A DNA stretch of 62,365 nt from Pseudogemmobacter bohemicus. Its GTDB lineage: Bacteria; Pseudomonadota; Alphaproteobacteria; Rhodobacterales; Rhodobacteraceae. The stretch spans positions 241,868-304,232 of the forward strand of contig NZ_QNHG01000001.1 of the NCBI RefSeq assembly GCF_003290025.1. Direction: 5' to 3'. This document shows, piece after piece, positions 1 to 7,851 of the stretch (its first letter is position 1; the number at the start of each line of letters is the position of its first letter). The notes under the pieces were generated by a model, which ran no database searches, had not been told where the DNA came from, and saw nothing but the letters and a program-made list of their open reading frames with translations. Both the position numbers and the translations under genes were made by a program.

Positions 1-31
1 GGAGGGGGAACCCCTCCCCTGCCCCCTCCCC

Positions 32-55
32 GCCGCCCGCCGTGAGGCGGGCGGC
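32..55 (-). terminator. GC-rich hairpin downstream of dioxygenase gene
   Basis: A perfect 10-bp stem (GCCGCCCGCC / GGCGGGCGGC) with a four-base loop lies 30 bases beyond the stop of the minus-strand dioxygenase gene. No T-run follows it on the minus strand, so it is a terminator-like or mRNA-stabilising hairpin rather than a textbook intrinsic terminator. Confidence 0.45.
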
Positions 56-84
56 CAGCGCCCTTGTCTGGTGGAGCACCAGGA

Positions 85-1041
85 TCAGAGCGGTTTCAGC
101 CCCGCCTCGATCCGCGCGCGTTTTGCCTCCAGGAAGGGCGGCAGGGACAGGCGTTCTCCGAGGGTCTCAAGCGGCTCATCGACAGTGAAACCGGGGGTGT
201 CCGAGGCGATCTCGAACAGGTTCCCGCCGGGTTCGCGGAAATAGAGGCTGCGGAAATAATAGCGCTCCACCTCGCCCGAAGAGGGAATGCGGAACTCCCT
301 CAGCCGCGCCGCCCAGTCCTCTATGCCCTGGGCATCCGGGGTGCGGAAGGCGACGTGATGCACTGCACCCGCGCCCTGGCGTGCCACCGGCAGCCCGGGC
401 TGCACTGCGACATGCAGTTCTGCCGCCGGGCCACCCGCGCCCATCGAGAACACATGAACCGACCCCTCGCCATCCGGACTGGCATAGTCGCCGGTCTCGC
501 GCATATTCATCACCCGCTCCAACACCGCTTTGGTGGGCGCAAGATCGGCGACCGAGATGGTGATCGGCCCAAGACCCCGGATCTGATGCGCCGTCCCGAC
601 GGGGCTGCGCTCCCAGGGGTTGGCCGGGCCGGGCTGGTCAGCCGTCAGCCGGAACCTCTGACCCTCCGGATCCTCGAAATCGAGGCTCACCCGCCCATCC
701 GTCGCGGCGATCCCGCCGGAGGCAAGCCCGGCATCGCGCAGCCGCCCGGCCCAGAAATCGAAACTGTCAGCCGCGATCCTGAGCCCGGTACGGCTGATCG
801 AATGGGTGCCCCGGCGCTCGCGCCCCACGGGCCAGTCGAAAAAGGTCAGGTCGGTGCCGGGGCTGGCCAGACCGTCAGCATAGAACAGGTGATAAGCCGA
901 TGTATCATCCTGGTTCACGGTTTTCTTGACCAGCCTCAGCCCCAGGGTCTCGGTATAGAACCGTTTGTTTTCAGGGGCATTGGCGGTGATTGCGGTCAGG
1001 TGGTGGATGCCACCCAGGGTAAGATCAGAAGAGTTTGCCAT
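85..1041 (-). CDS. Ring-cleaving dioxygenase of the VOC superfamily (MhqO-like)
   Basis: This 318-residue protein has two tandem vicinal-oxygen-chelate halves. Candidate metal ligands are visible as a His pair near the N-terminus (GIHHLTAI), a second His pair (VHHVAF) and a Glu in NLFEIASD near the C-terminus. It resembles the Bacillus MhqA/MhqE/MhqO family, which is linked to resistance to catechols and hydroquinones; the substrate here is inferred only. The ATG at 1041 is preferred over upstream codons because AAAGGAGG lies just before it. The gene is divergent from a LysR regulator that probably controls it. A second VOC dioxygenase of the same family, fused to a hydrolase, lies 1 kb to the right. 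Confidence 0.85.
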   Translation of the reverse strand: MANSSDLTLGGIHHLTAITANAPENKRFYTETLGLRLVKKTVNQDDTSAYHLFYADGLASPGTDLTFFDWPVGRERRGTHSISRTGLRIAADSFDFWAGRLRDAGLASGGIAATDGRVSLDFEDPEGQRFRLTADQPGPANPWERSPVGTAHQIRGLGPITISVADLAPTKAVLERVMNMRETGDYASPDGEGSVHVFSMGAGGPAAELHVAVQPGLPVARQGAGAVHHVAFRTPDAQGIEDWAARLREFRIPSSGEVERYYFRSLYFREPGGNLFEIASDTPGFTVDEPLETLGERLSLPPFLEAKRARIEAGLKPL

Positions 1042-1115
1042 GATCGGCCTCCTTTCGCTCTCGCTGAATATGCGCCGCCCCCCTGTTTCCTTCCAGCGTG
1101 GCATTGCCGGAACCT

Positions 1116-1136
1116 GCGTTCGCTCTTTACGAACGC
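1116..1136. promoter_or_regulatory. Probable LysR operator palindrome
   Basis: The divergent gap between the dioxygenase and the LysR gene holds GCGTTCG and CGAACGC as a perfect inverted repeat separated by seven bases. The size and spacing (TTCG-N7-CGAA) fit LysR-type recognition sites. The site lies about 25 bases upstream of the regulator's start, where autoregulation plus control of the divergent gene would be expected. Binding is inferred. Confidence 0.5.
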
Positions 1137-1160
1137 CGCAGCAGGAGCCACACTCACCGC

Positions 1161-2096
1161 ATGCGCTATACGCTTGATGAGATCGACACGTTTCTGACCG
1201 TGATGGAGCTGGGCACCGTCACCGCCGCCGCCGCGCGGCTGAACCTGTCGAAATCGGTGATCTCGAAGCGGCTGAATGACCTGGAAACCGGGCTTGGCGC
1301 GGCGCTTTTTCGCAGGAATGCCGGCCGCATCACCGCAACCGAGGCCGCGCATCGCCTGGCCGCCCGCTTTCGCCCGGCGCTGACCGATCTGCGCGCGGCG
1401 GCGGAATCGGCGGCCTGGGGCGGCGCGGGCGACGGGGAAGGGCTGCGCGGCAGCCTCTCGCTGGCCGCGCCGATGACCTTTGGCACCCTGCATCTGACCG
1501 GGATCATCGCGGATTTCGCCAGGGCGCATCCGGGGCTGGAGATCCGGGTCGATTATGACGACCGCGCCCGTGATCTGGCGCGCGAAGGCTTTGACCTTGC
1601 GATCCGGGTCGGCCAGTCGCCGGGCGGCGCGCTGATGTCGCGGAAACTCTGCGAGGATCGCTCGCTGGTCTGTGCCAGCCCCGATTTCCTGGCCCGCCAT
1701 GGCCATCCCCGCACCCTGCAGGATCTGACGGGCCAGCCGGTGATCGGCTACAGCCATATCTCCAACGCCGATCTGTGGCAGCTGAGCGAGGGGGGCCGCA
1801 TGGTCTCGCCCGCTGTGACCGAGCGGATCAGCGTCAATAATGGCGAGGCGATGCGCGATCTGGCGGTGGCAGGGCTGGGGCTGGCGATGCTGCCGGGCTT
1901 CATCGCGGCGCCGGCACTGCAAACGGGGGCGCTGGTGACGGTACTCGGGCAATGCGGCACGCGCTCGCTGCCGGTAACGGCGCTCTGGCCGCCGGTTCAG
2001 CCGATGCCGTTGAAACTCAGGCGGTTCATCGACCATCTGCTGGGGCATTTCAACGGCGAGGCCCCCTGGCTCAGGGTGATCCAGGGGGCCTTATAG
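1161..2096 (+). CDS. LysR-family transcriptional regulator
   Basis: This 311-residue protein begins with a typical LysR winged helix-turn-helix (about residues 1-60, opening [20 protein letters not shown]). An effector-binding domain of the periplasmic-binding-protein fold follows, with recognisable LAAPMTFG and DLAIRVG segments. An in-frame extension to 1098 exists, but homologues start at the conserved MRYTLDEI region and a palindromic operator lies in the extension. Divergent placement next to the ring-cleaving dioxygenase makes that gene the likely target. The effector is unknown; an aromatic or quinone compound is a guess from context. Confidence 0.88.
   Translation: MRYTLDEIDTFLTVMELGTVTAAAARLNLSKSVISKRLNDLETGLGAALFRRNAGRITATEAAHRLAARFRPALTDLRAAAESAAWGGAGDGEGLRGSLSLAAPMTFGTLHLTGIIADFARAHPGLEIRVDYDDRARDLAREGFDLAIRVGQSPGGALMSRKLCEDRSLVCASPDFLARHGHPRTLQDLTGQPVIGYSHISNADLWQLSEGGRMVSPAVTERISVNNGEAMRDLAVAGLGLAMLPGFIAAPALQTGALVTVLGQCGTRSLPVTALWPPVQPMPLKLRRFIDHLLGHFNGEAPWLRVIQGAL
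2060..2090. terminator. Hairpin overlapping the end of the LysR gene
   Basis: A perfect 10-bp inverted repeat (GGCCCCCTGG / CCAGGGGGCC) with an 11-base loop ends four bases before the LysR stop codon and is followed by TTAT. It sits between convergent genes, so it could end transcription from both sides. Confidence 0.55.
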
Positions 2097-2138
2097 GGTC
2101 TGGCGCGGGATTCTCGCGCGGGGGGGAGGCAGCAGGGG

Positions 2139-3635
2139 TCAGGCGCGCGCTTTGAGCCAGGCGCTTGCGCGGATCAGGTCTTCATTGGCCAGCTCATGCC
2201 CGGCAGAAAGCGTCCCGGCGGTCAGATCGGCGCCGCCCTGGCGCAGCGCGCTTTCCAGCGCCGGGGCCATGCGGGCGAAAGGATCGCGGGCGCCGTTCAG
2301 CATCAGAACCTCCGATCCGGCCATCGCGGCTTCGGATGGGGTCTCCAGCGCCTGCACGGCCCGGAGCAGCATCGCGCGTTTCACCACGCCCGGATGCAGC
2401 TGCAGGATCGCGCCGAGCAGGTTCGCACCATTGGAATAGCCAAGGAAGGACAGCGTCCCCTCGTCGATCCCATAGCCGCGGATCGCGCCTTCGGTGAAGC
2501 CGGCGAAAGCCTCGGCCTCGGCCCGGATATCGGCCTGATCATAGGTCACGGCATCAAACCGGCGGAACCAGCGGTTGATGCCTTCCTCGGTCGAGCGTCC
2601 CCGCACGCCCAGAAGTGTCGCGCGCGGATTGATCTTATGTGCCAGTGGCATCAGGTCGGTCTCATTGCCGCCGGTGCCATGCAGCAGCATGATGGTCGAG
2701 CCATCGGGGTCTTCGGGCCGGTGAAAGCGGTGGATGAAGGGGAGATCACGCATCGGAAACCTTTCCTCGCCCGGGCGGGCGAATTGCGGCAGCATGACCC
2801 GAAGGTCATCGGCGCGGGCCGTGTCAGAAGGCGGCACCATCAGGGTGCGGCCCAGTTGATCGGGTGCCTCGTCAACGCTCATCCCCGGACCGTCGGTGGC
2901 ATATTCGATCAGGGCGCCAGCCGGTTCGCGGACATAGAGCGACAGGAAATATTTGCGGTCATGGACATGGGTGGGGCCATGGTCTTTCAGCGAGATCCGC
3001 ATGGCCTGAACCGCTGCCACATCTGCCGCACGGAACGCCACATGATCGGCCACACCTGCGCCCTGGATCGAAGGGACGAAACCGGAAACCTCTCGGATAT
3101 CAACCACATCCGTGTCGGAGTTAAGGCGGCGGTTCGCACCGTCGCGGGCGGTTTCCCGATAGCCGAAGCGGGTGATGAACTCTGCTGTCTCATTGCCTTT
3201 GTCGGTCAGGAGCGTAACACCGCGCACCCGCATCGCAGCCATGGCTCCGGTGCCGGTCAGCTTGACCACCATCCCGTCCGGGTCTTTCAGCCGCAGGACC
3301 GGCTCGCCGAATTCGCGGCTAGGGCCTTCGACCGGGATCCGGGCCGAGAGCGCCTTTGTCAGCCAGTCGCCGATCGTCTCGGGGGCCACGGCCAGCGCGA
3401 GTTCCGACACCTGGCCAAGCCCGGTGCGCCCCCTTCCCGCAGCCTCCCAGACCAGGAAGGTCAAAAGCGAGCCGGGGCTGCCGGTCTGATCGCCATAGAT
3501 CAGGTGGAGCTGCTCGGCATCCTCAAATCCGCCGGTCTGTTTGACCAGATTCAGGCCCAGAAAGCCCATGTAGAAATCGACATTGGCCTGAACATTGGCC
3601 GTGATTCCAGTGATATGATGGATGCCGGTTGTCAT
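2139..3635 (-). CDS. Fusion of VOC ring-cleaving dioxygenase and alpha/beta hydrolase
   Basis: This 498-residue protein joins two enzymes. Residues 1 to about 290 are a double VOC domain of the MhqO type, with His pair GIHHITGI, DHVAFR and IEYATDGPG. Residues about 300-498 are a phospholipase/carboxylesterase-type hydrolase: LLHGTGG forms the oxyanion region, Ser401 lies in GYSNGA, and Asp451 (ARDPF) and His480 (AGHEL) complete the triad. In Bacillus the equivalent MhqO and MhqD are separate proteins of one detoxification regulon. The fusion would couple ring opening to hydrolysis of the product; that coupling is inferred. A GST gene starts upstream in the same operon, 21 bases away. A Shine-Dalgarno AAAGGAG precedes the ATG. 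Confidence 0.88.
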   Translation of the reverse strand: MTTGIHHITGITANVQANVDFYMGFLGLNLVKQTGGFEDAEQLHLIYGDQTGSPGSLLTFLVWEAAGRGRTGLGQVSELALAVAPETIGDWLTKALSARIPVEGPSREFGEPVLRLKDPDGMVVKLTGTGAMAAMRVRGVTLLTDKGNETAEFITRFGYRETARDGANRRLNSDTDVVDIREVSGFVPSIQGAGVADHVAFRAADVAAVQAMRISLKDHGPTHVHDRKYFLSLYVREPAGALIEYATDGPGMSVDEAPDQLGRTLMVPPSDTARADDLRVMLPQFARPGEERFPMRDLPFIHRFHRPEDPDGSTIMLLHGTGGNETDLMPLAHKINPRATLLGVRGRSTEEGINRWFRRFDAVTYDQADIRAEAEAFAGFTEGAIRGYGIDEGTLSFLGYSNGANLLGAILQLHPGVVKRAMLLRAVQALETPSEAAMAGSEVLMLNGARDPFARMAPALESALRQGGADLTAGTLSAGHELANEDLIRASAWLKARA

Positions 3636-3656
3636 TTCGTAGCTCCTTTCGCGGGG

Positions 3657-4277
3657 TTATTTCCCCGCTTCTCGCGCGAGGATCTTCTGCACCTGTTCGT
3701 CAGCCGCCAGCCGGTCATGCAGCGCCTGGATATTCGGATAATCCTTCAGCCCGCCCGGAATTTTCGCCCGACCCCAGCGGATCATCGGGAAGGCATAGGC
3801 GTCGATCACCGAGCGCCCGCCATCGAGGAACCAGTCGCGCCCGGCCAGATGGTCATTCAGGAGGGCGAATTTCTTCTTCACCATCTCAATTCCGGCGGCC
3901 TGCACCTTTGCCTTCGCCTCGTCCGACGGGTCGGTCGTATAGCGGTCGGGCATGAAGACCGGCCAGAAGGCGGCATGCACATCCGAGGTCAGGAAGGCGG
4001 ACCATTTATGCGCCTCGGCCTTCGCGCGCAGGCTGTCGCCGCCGGAAAGCCCGGCTTCGGGATGCTTTTGCGCCAGATAGTCGAGGATCGCGCCCGCCTG
4101 TGTCAGCAGCCAGCCATCGTCTTCGCGCAAAACCGGCACCGCGCCCGTGGGGTTCACCGCCAGGATTTCGGGCGAGCCTGCGGACACCGGCACCGCCTTG
4201 TAAGGCGCGCCGATCCATTCCAGCACGATATGCGGCGCCAGCGAACAGGCGCCCTGTTTGTAAAAGAGTGTGGTCAT
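3657..4277 (-). CDS. Glutathione S-transferase family protein
   Basis: This 206-residue protein has an N-terminal thioredoxin-like domain (TLFYKQGACSLAPH) and a helical C-terminal domain. Cys11 in the GACS motif and the cis-Pro region GAVPVL are as in beta-class bacterial GSTs such as E. coli GstA. It probably conjugates or reduces electrophiles with glutathione. The ATG at 4277, preceded by AGGAGG, is chosen over a codon seven residues upstream. It is the first gene of a two-gene operon with the dioxygenase-hydrolase fusion, consistent with a shared role in handling quinone-like electrophiles. Confidence 0.87.
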   Translation of the reverse strand: MTTLFYKQGACSLAPHIVLEWIGAPYKAVPVSAGSPEILAVNPTGAVPVLREDDGWLLTQAGAILDYLAQKHPEAGLSGGDSLRAKAEAHKWSAFLTSDVHAAFWPVFMPDRYTTDPSDEAKAKVQAAGIEMVKKKFALLNDHLAGRDWFLDGGRSVIDAYAFPMIRWGRAKIPGGLKDYPNIQALHDRLAADEQVQKILAREAGK

Positions 4278-4391
4278 CCTTGCCTCCTGTCGGATCATCC
4301 TGCCCGACCATATGGCAATTTGCCGGGCGAGGGGCAGCCCCCGCAGCCGGAATGCTGCGTTCTCGATTGGCGAACGGCGAAAGCCTGCGCG

Positions 4392-5102
4392 TCAGCTCCG
4401 GGGCGGCGAGGTGGGGGGCAGCCAGGTGCGGGCGACCTTCTTCGCGAAACTCTTCAGCCCCTGGCCCGGGCCTTCCAGAAAGGCCTCTGCCCGCGCCGCG
4501 TCATGTTTCGACAGATCCCGCACCCACCAGCCCACCGCCTTTTGCATGAACCAGTCGCTTTCGGTGACGTAGCCCGTCGCCCAGCCGAGCACCCGCTCGC
4601 GGATCTCAAGGTCTTCGGGTTTCGGATTGTTCATCCGCGTCCAGGGGAGCGTGAAGGTCAGCGCCGCACGTCGCGCCCACATATGGGGCGATTTCGTCCA
4701 GGTCTCTACCTCGTCCAGCCTTGAGGGATCGGCGATCAGGCGGCGCCCGCCGGCATCTGCGACCTGATCGGCAATCGCCCAGCCGTCGAACTGCGGCACC
4801 CAGGCTGCGATCAGCGCCCAGACCCCGTCATCGGGGCGGATACGGGCCTGGACCAGCAGCTTTGCCGCCGCCACCCGCGCCTCGTGGATATTGCTGTCCC
4901 AAAGGCCCGAAGCCAGCGCGATCCGCTGGTCGATGGTGATCTCCTCGCGCCAGGTCTTTGCCAGATCGGTCAGGCGCGGCACCGGAATGCCAAGGGAATC
5001 CCGCGCGGTCTTGTGACAGGCAGCAGCCTCGGTTGCGCGGGCGGGATCGGCCTCGGCCCTCAGCTGTGCCAGCGCGGTATCAAGGGGGATCGGGTCTGAC
5101 AT
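4392..5102 (-). CDS. DNA alkylation repair protein, AlkD-like
   Basis: This 236-residue all-helical HEAT-repeat-like protein matches the DNA alkylation repair (AlkD/AlkC) family in length and in its conserved text: a GIPVPRLTDLAK segment near residue 40, SGLWDSNIHEARVAA near 65, and RRAALTF and WFMQKAVGWWVRD in the C-terminal half. AlkD enzymes excise N3- and N7-alkylated purines without base flipping. It stands alone on the minus strand, about 90 bases from the GST start, so it may or may not belong to the detoxification group. Confidence 0.85.
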   Translation of the reverse strand: MSDPIPLDTALAQLRAEADPARATEAAACHKTARDSLGIPVPRLTDLAKTWREEITIDQRIALASGLWDSNIHEARVAAAKLLVQARIRPDDGVWALIAAWVPQFDGWAIADQVADAGGRRLIADPSRLDEVETWTKSPHMWARRAALTFTLPWTRMNNPKPEDLEIRERVLGWATGYVTESDWFMQKAVGWWVRDLSKHDAARAEAFLEGPGQGLKSFAKKVARTWLPPTSPPRS

Positions 5103-5187
5103 TTGCGGCTCCGGCCTTTGGGGCTGTGCGGGGTTGCTTTTTCTATAGCCTCCCGCCCGTGCGGGGGCCAGCCCGGGAACCGGCGCG

Positions 5188-5840
5188 TTGCTTTGCTGTA
5201 GCGCCTGCGGCAGTCTGGCGGAGAGGGCGGAGCCGGGTGCCAGAAATGGAAACCAGAATGACCGGCGAGGGCGGGATGTTTTCGCCGCTGGTGGCCGGAT
5301 GCCTTGCAGACAGACTGCTTGCGGTCAGCCTGCCTGGAAGATGTGTCGCGGGGCAGGCGGGCCGCCGCCAGATCCCGCGCCCGATGTGATCGCATGGAAC
5401 AGCGACGGCACGTTCAGCGGCAGCCGGGGCGGCCGGCTCTATGCCGATGACTGCTATATCACCATCACCCGCCCTTCGGCGAATTCTCGGAAAAGCGCCG
5501 CCAGCTGACGCCCGGCAGCGATCACCGGGCGCTGGCCTGGCTGCGCGCCAATCCGCTGCCGCGCGGCGCCATTCCGAAAGCGCTGCCCTGTCCTTACTAC
5601 GGGACGGACCGGGTCAGCCGGAGCGGGCCGGCCTCGGCCGGAAAGCCGATCTCCTGGTCCGCCTCCTGCCCGAATGAGCCGCTGGCGGCGCTGCGCCAGG
5701 GGCTGCTGGACGAGATGACCCGGGCGGCGCCGCAGGTGAAAAAGGTGGAAATGGATCGCTCAGACCGCATGCAGATCCGCAAGGCGGCTGATCCAGGCCG
5801 CGTGGAACTCATCCGCCCGCGCGGTCGGCTGACGTTCTGA
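5188..5840 (+). pseudogene. Frameshifted hypothetical gene
   Basis: One frame reads convincingly up to about 5474 (…DVIAWNSDGTFSGSRG, YADDCYITITRP). The reading then continues without a stop in the next frame from 5475 to 5840 (GEFSEKRRQLTPGSDHRALA, then CPYYGTDR). Adding one base to the CGCCCTTCGG run at 5470-5479 restores a continuous protein. The last 80 bases run antisense into the 3' end of the HDAC-family gene. I do not recognise the family. The start is unclear: a TTG at 5188 precedes a weak lipobox-like LCCSACGS, and the stretch before 5341 is less protein-like. It is either a decayed gene or a sequencing error in a live one. Confidence 0.4.
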
Positions 5841-6863
5841 CAGGGTTCTGGCCAGCGGGTCGGGCGCATGGATCCGGCTGCCTGACAGCTCTTCGATCAC
5901 CGCATGGCCGCAAAACGGCACATGGACCTCGGAATAGCCGCCCTCATGGCTGAGGACGAGCCGCCCGCTGCACAGATCGCGCGCGGCCTTCATCACGCGG
6001 CGCGTCATCAGGCGGAAGGTCTCGGCCGTGGCCAGCATCCGCCCCAGCGGATCGACGCCCGAGGCATCGAAGCCGCAGGCCACAAGGATCACATCGGGGC
6101 GAAAACGGGTCAGCGCCGGGATCACCACCGTTTCGAACAGTGTCAGATAGGCAAGATGCCCGGCGCCGGGAGGCAGCGGCAGGTTGATATTGGCGCCAAA
6201 CCCCGCACCTTCGCCCCGGTCTTCGGCATCGCCGGTATTCAGCGGGTAATTCCGCTCCTGATGCAGGGAAATCGTCAGCACATCGGGGTCGTTATAGAAA
6301 ATCGCCTCGGTGCCATTGCCGTGATGGACATCCCAGTCCACCACCGCGAAGCGCGTGGCACGACCCTCGGCGCGGGCGGCCGCGATCGCCACCGCGATAT
6401 TGTTGATCAGGCAAAAGCCGTTCGGCCAGTCGGGCAAAGCATGGTGCCCCGGCGGGCGCGAGAGCGCATAGGCATTCTGCATCTCACCTTTCAGAACAGT
6501 GCGGAGCGCTTCGGTGGTCAGACCGGCGGAAAGCGCTGCAATCTCATAGCCCCCGGGCCCGAAAGGGGTGCGCAAACCCAGCTCGCCGCCGCCCGCATCC
6601 GAGGCCGCGCGAAAGGCATCCAGATAGCTTTGCGGATGGATGCGCGCCAGGTCCGCATCCGTCGCCGGCGCCGCAGAACGGTGGTCGAGATCGCGGATCA
6701 GCCCGGTCACCTCCATCAGGTTCTTCAGCCGTCGCTTGGTTTCCGGATTCTCGGGCAGGCCGCCCATGGTCGGCTGTACCAGCCCGCCGACCGGCAAAGT
6801 CAGGGCATAATTGCCGCCGCCATGCCAGAAACAGCGCTCATCCGTGAAAAAACCGGTGGTCAT
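5760..6863 (-). CDS. Histone deacetylase-superfamily amidohydrolase
   Basis: This 367-residue enzyme carries the complete zinc-amidohydrolase signature: RPPGHHA (catalytic His pair), DWDVHHGNGTE (zinc ligands Asp and His), CGFDAS (third ligand region) and a late LSHEGGYS loop. Bacterial members deacetylate acetylpolyamines or other small amides; the exact substrate cannot be read from the sequence. GGGAGA lies before the ATG at 6863. It is divergent from the DUF167 gene across a 69-base gap. Its 3' end overlaps the decayed ORF on the other strand. Confidence 0.9.
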   Translation of the reverse strand: MTTGFFTDERCFWHGGGNYALTLPVGGLVQPTMGGLPENPETKRRLKNLMEVTGLIRDLDHRSAAPATDADLARIHPQSYLDAFRAASDAGGGELGLRTPFGPGGYEIAALSAGLTTEALRTVLKGEMQNAYALSRPPGHHALPDWPNGFCLINNIAVAIAAARAEGRATRFAVVDWDVHHGNGTEAIFYNDPDVLTISLHQERNYPLNTGDAEDRGEGAGFGANINLPLPPGAGHLAYLTLFETVVIPALTRFRPDVILVACGFDASGVDPLGRMLATAETFRLMTRRVMKAARDLCSGRLVLSHEGGYSEVHVPFCGHAVIEELSGSRIHAPDPLARTLSERQPTARADEFHAAWISRLADLHAV

Positions 6864-6932
6864 GCGGGTCTCCCTGTCTTGTGGCCAGGATTGCTTCGCG
6901 GGAAGCTGACCGCAAGGGGAAAGGGAGGAAAG

Positions 6933-7190
6933 ATGGCCTTGCCGGATCTGAGCGCATGGGCGGTGCCGGGGGCGGAGATCCCCGTGCGGGTCACCCCCAA
7001 TGCAAGGCGCGAGGCGCTGGAGGCGGAGACAGGCAGCCCGGTCAGGATCAGCGTGACCGTTGTGCCGGAGGACGGCAAGGCGACCCTCGCCGCGCGCGAT
7101 CTGCTGGCAAAGGCGATGGGCATAGCCAAATCGCGGCTGACCCTGGTGCGCGGCGCCAAATCGCGCGACAAGCTGTTCCGGCTGGACTGA
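6933..7190 (+). CDS. DUF167 (YggU-like) protein
   Basis: This 85-residue protein matches the DUF167/YggU family: VRVTPNARREALE near residue 20, then VTVVPEDGKATLAARDLLAKA and SRLTLVRGAKSRDKLFR at the C-terminus. The family is small, widespread and of unknown biochemical function, often beside yggT. No yggT is present here. GGGAGGA precedes the ATG at 6933; the same frame stays open far upstream only as a shadow of the deacetylase gene. Confidence 0.85.
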   Translation: MALPDLSAWAVPGAEIPVRVTPNARREALEAETGSPVRISVTVVPEDGKATLAARDLLAKAMGIAKSRLTLVRGAKSRDKLFRLD

Positions 7191-7272
7191 TCCCGGCGCC
7201 CGGGCCTGAGAGCCGGTCTTTGCAGCGGATGCGACCGACTCTCGCCCCGTCGCCTCTGGCCGATGATGGACG

Positions 7273-7337
7273 CTCCGCGGGGAGTATTTAAGTCAAGAGG
7301 AAAGGCATTTCCCCTGACAGAAATACTCCCGCCGGAG
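7273..7337. repeat. Inverted-pair intergenic repeat, likely bidirectional terminator
   Basis: Two copies of the same ~30-base motif (CTCCGSSGGGAGTATTT, then TGTCA, then GRGGAAA) face each other. They can fold into a hairpin of about 65 bases with GAGTATTT pairing to AAATACTC and an inner GGAAA pairing to TTTCC. The element lies between the convergent DUF167 and small hypothetical genes. A second inverted pair is at 27115-27179 and a related single motif at 12594-12623. Confidence 0.65.
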
Positions 7338-7401
7338 GCATCTGCAGTCAGTCCGGGCACGGAACCATGCGGATTATACGCCAGCTCACGGTATTCGGGG
7401 G

Positions 7402-7647
7402 TCAGCCCTTGCGGCGTTCGATCCGGTAACTGCCCTCGGGCAGATCCAGCGCGGCGGCCAGATCGGCGATCTGCGCCATCGAGAGGGTGATGCGGAAGGT
7501 CTCATCCGTCTCGGGATCGGTCTGTTCTACCGTCACACATTCATCAAAAGCGGTGATGATGACATCGCCGGTCAGCGGCATACCATCGCCGCCCTCGTCG
7601 ATCAGGGTGACAACGGTGGCATCATAATCGTGCTCGATGGTGAACAT
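7402..7647 (-). CDS. Small conserved hypothetical protein
   Basis: This 81-residue acidic protein opens MFTIEHDYDATVVTLIDEGG, contains ITAFDECVTVEQTD and ITLSMAQIADLAAALDLPEG, and ends in a basic RIERRKG tail. It has no signal peptide or membrane segment. The composition and clean reading frame look like a real gene, and similar short proteins occur in Rhodobacteraceae, but I can assign no function. It is convergent with DUF167 across the inverted-pair repeat. Confidence 0.65.
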   Translation of the reverse strand: MFTIEHDYDATVVTLIDEGGDGMPLTGDVIITAFDECVTVEQTDPETDETFRITLSMAQIADLAAALDLPEGSYRIERRKG

Positions 7648-7851
7648 GGGGTCAGCATGGCCTGGTTGCAGCCCATGTGCAATGGGCGCCGGGCGCGGGC
7701 GGCGATTGCCCGGGACGGCGGCCCAGCGGTAAAATCATGGTGTGCCGGGGACCTTCGGGCCGCCGCGGCCCGGATCCACGGCATTGCGCCCTTTCCGCCG
7801 GTCATCCTAAGCTGCTAATGCTGTGGAAATCCTTTCTGATTGTCCGGCGCC

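Noticed and set aside
65-78. 14-base match to the 3' end region of tRNA-Ala (11215-11228), considered as an attachment-site remnant
   Set aside because: TGTCTGGTGGAGCA is short, includes sequence outside the tRNA, and at the left site is part of a small local hairpin (CTGGTG/CACCAG). No integrase or island lies between the sites, only conserved chromosomal genes.
2196-4724. Plus-strand open frame of 842 codons over the fusion and GST genes
   Set aside because: The minus-strand genes carry clear motifs, ribosome sites and proper lengths; the plus frame does not.
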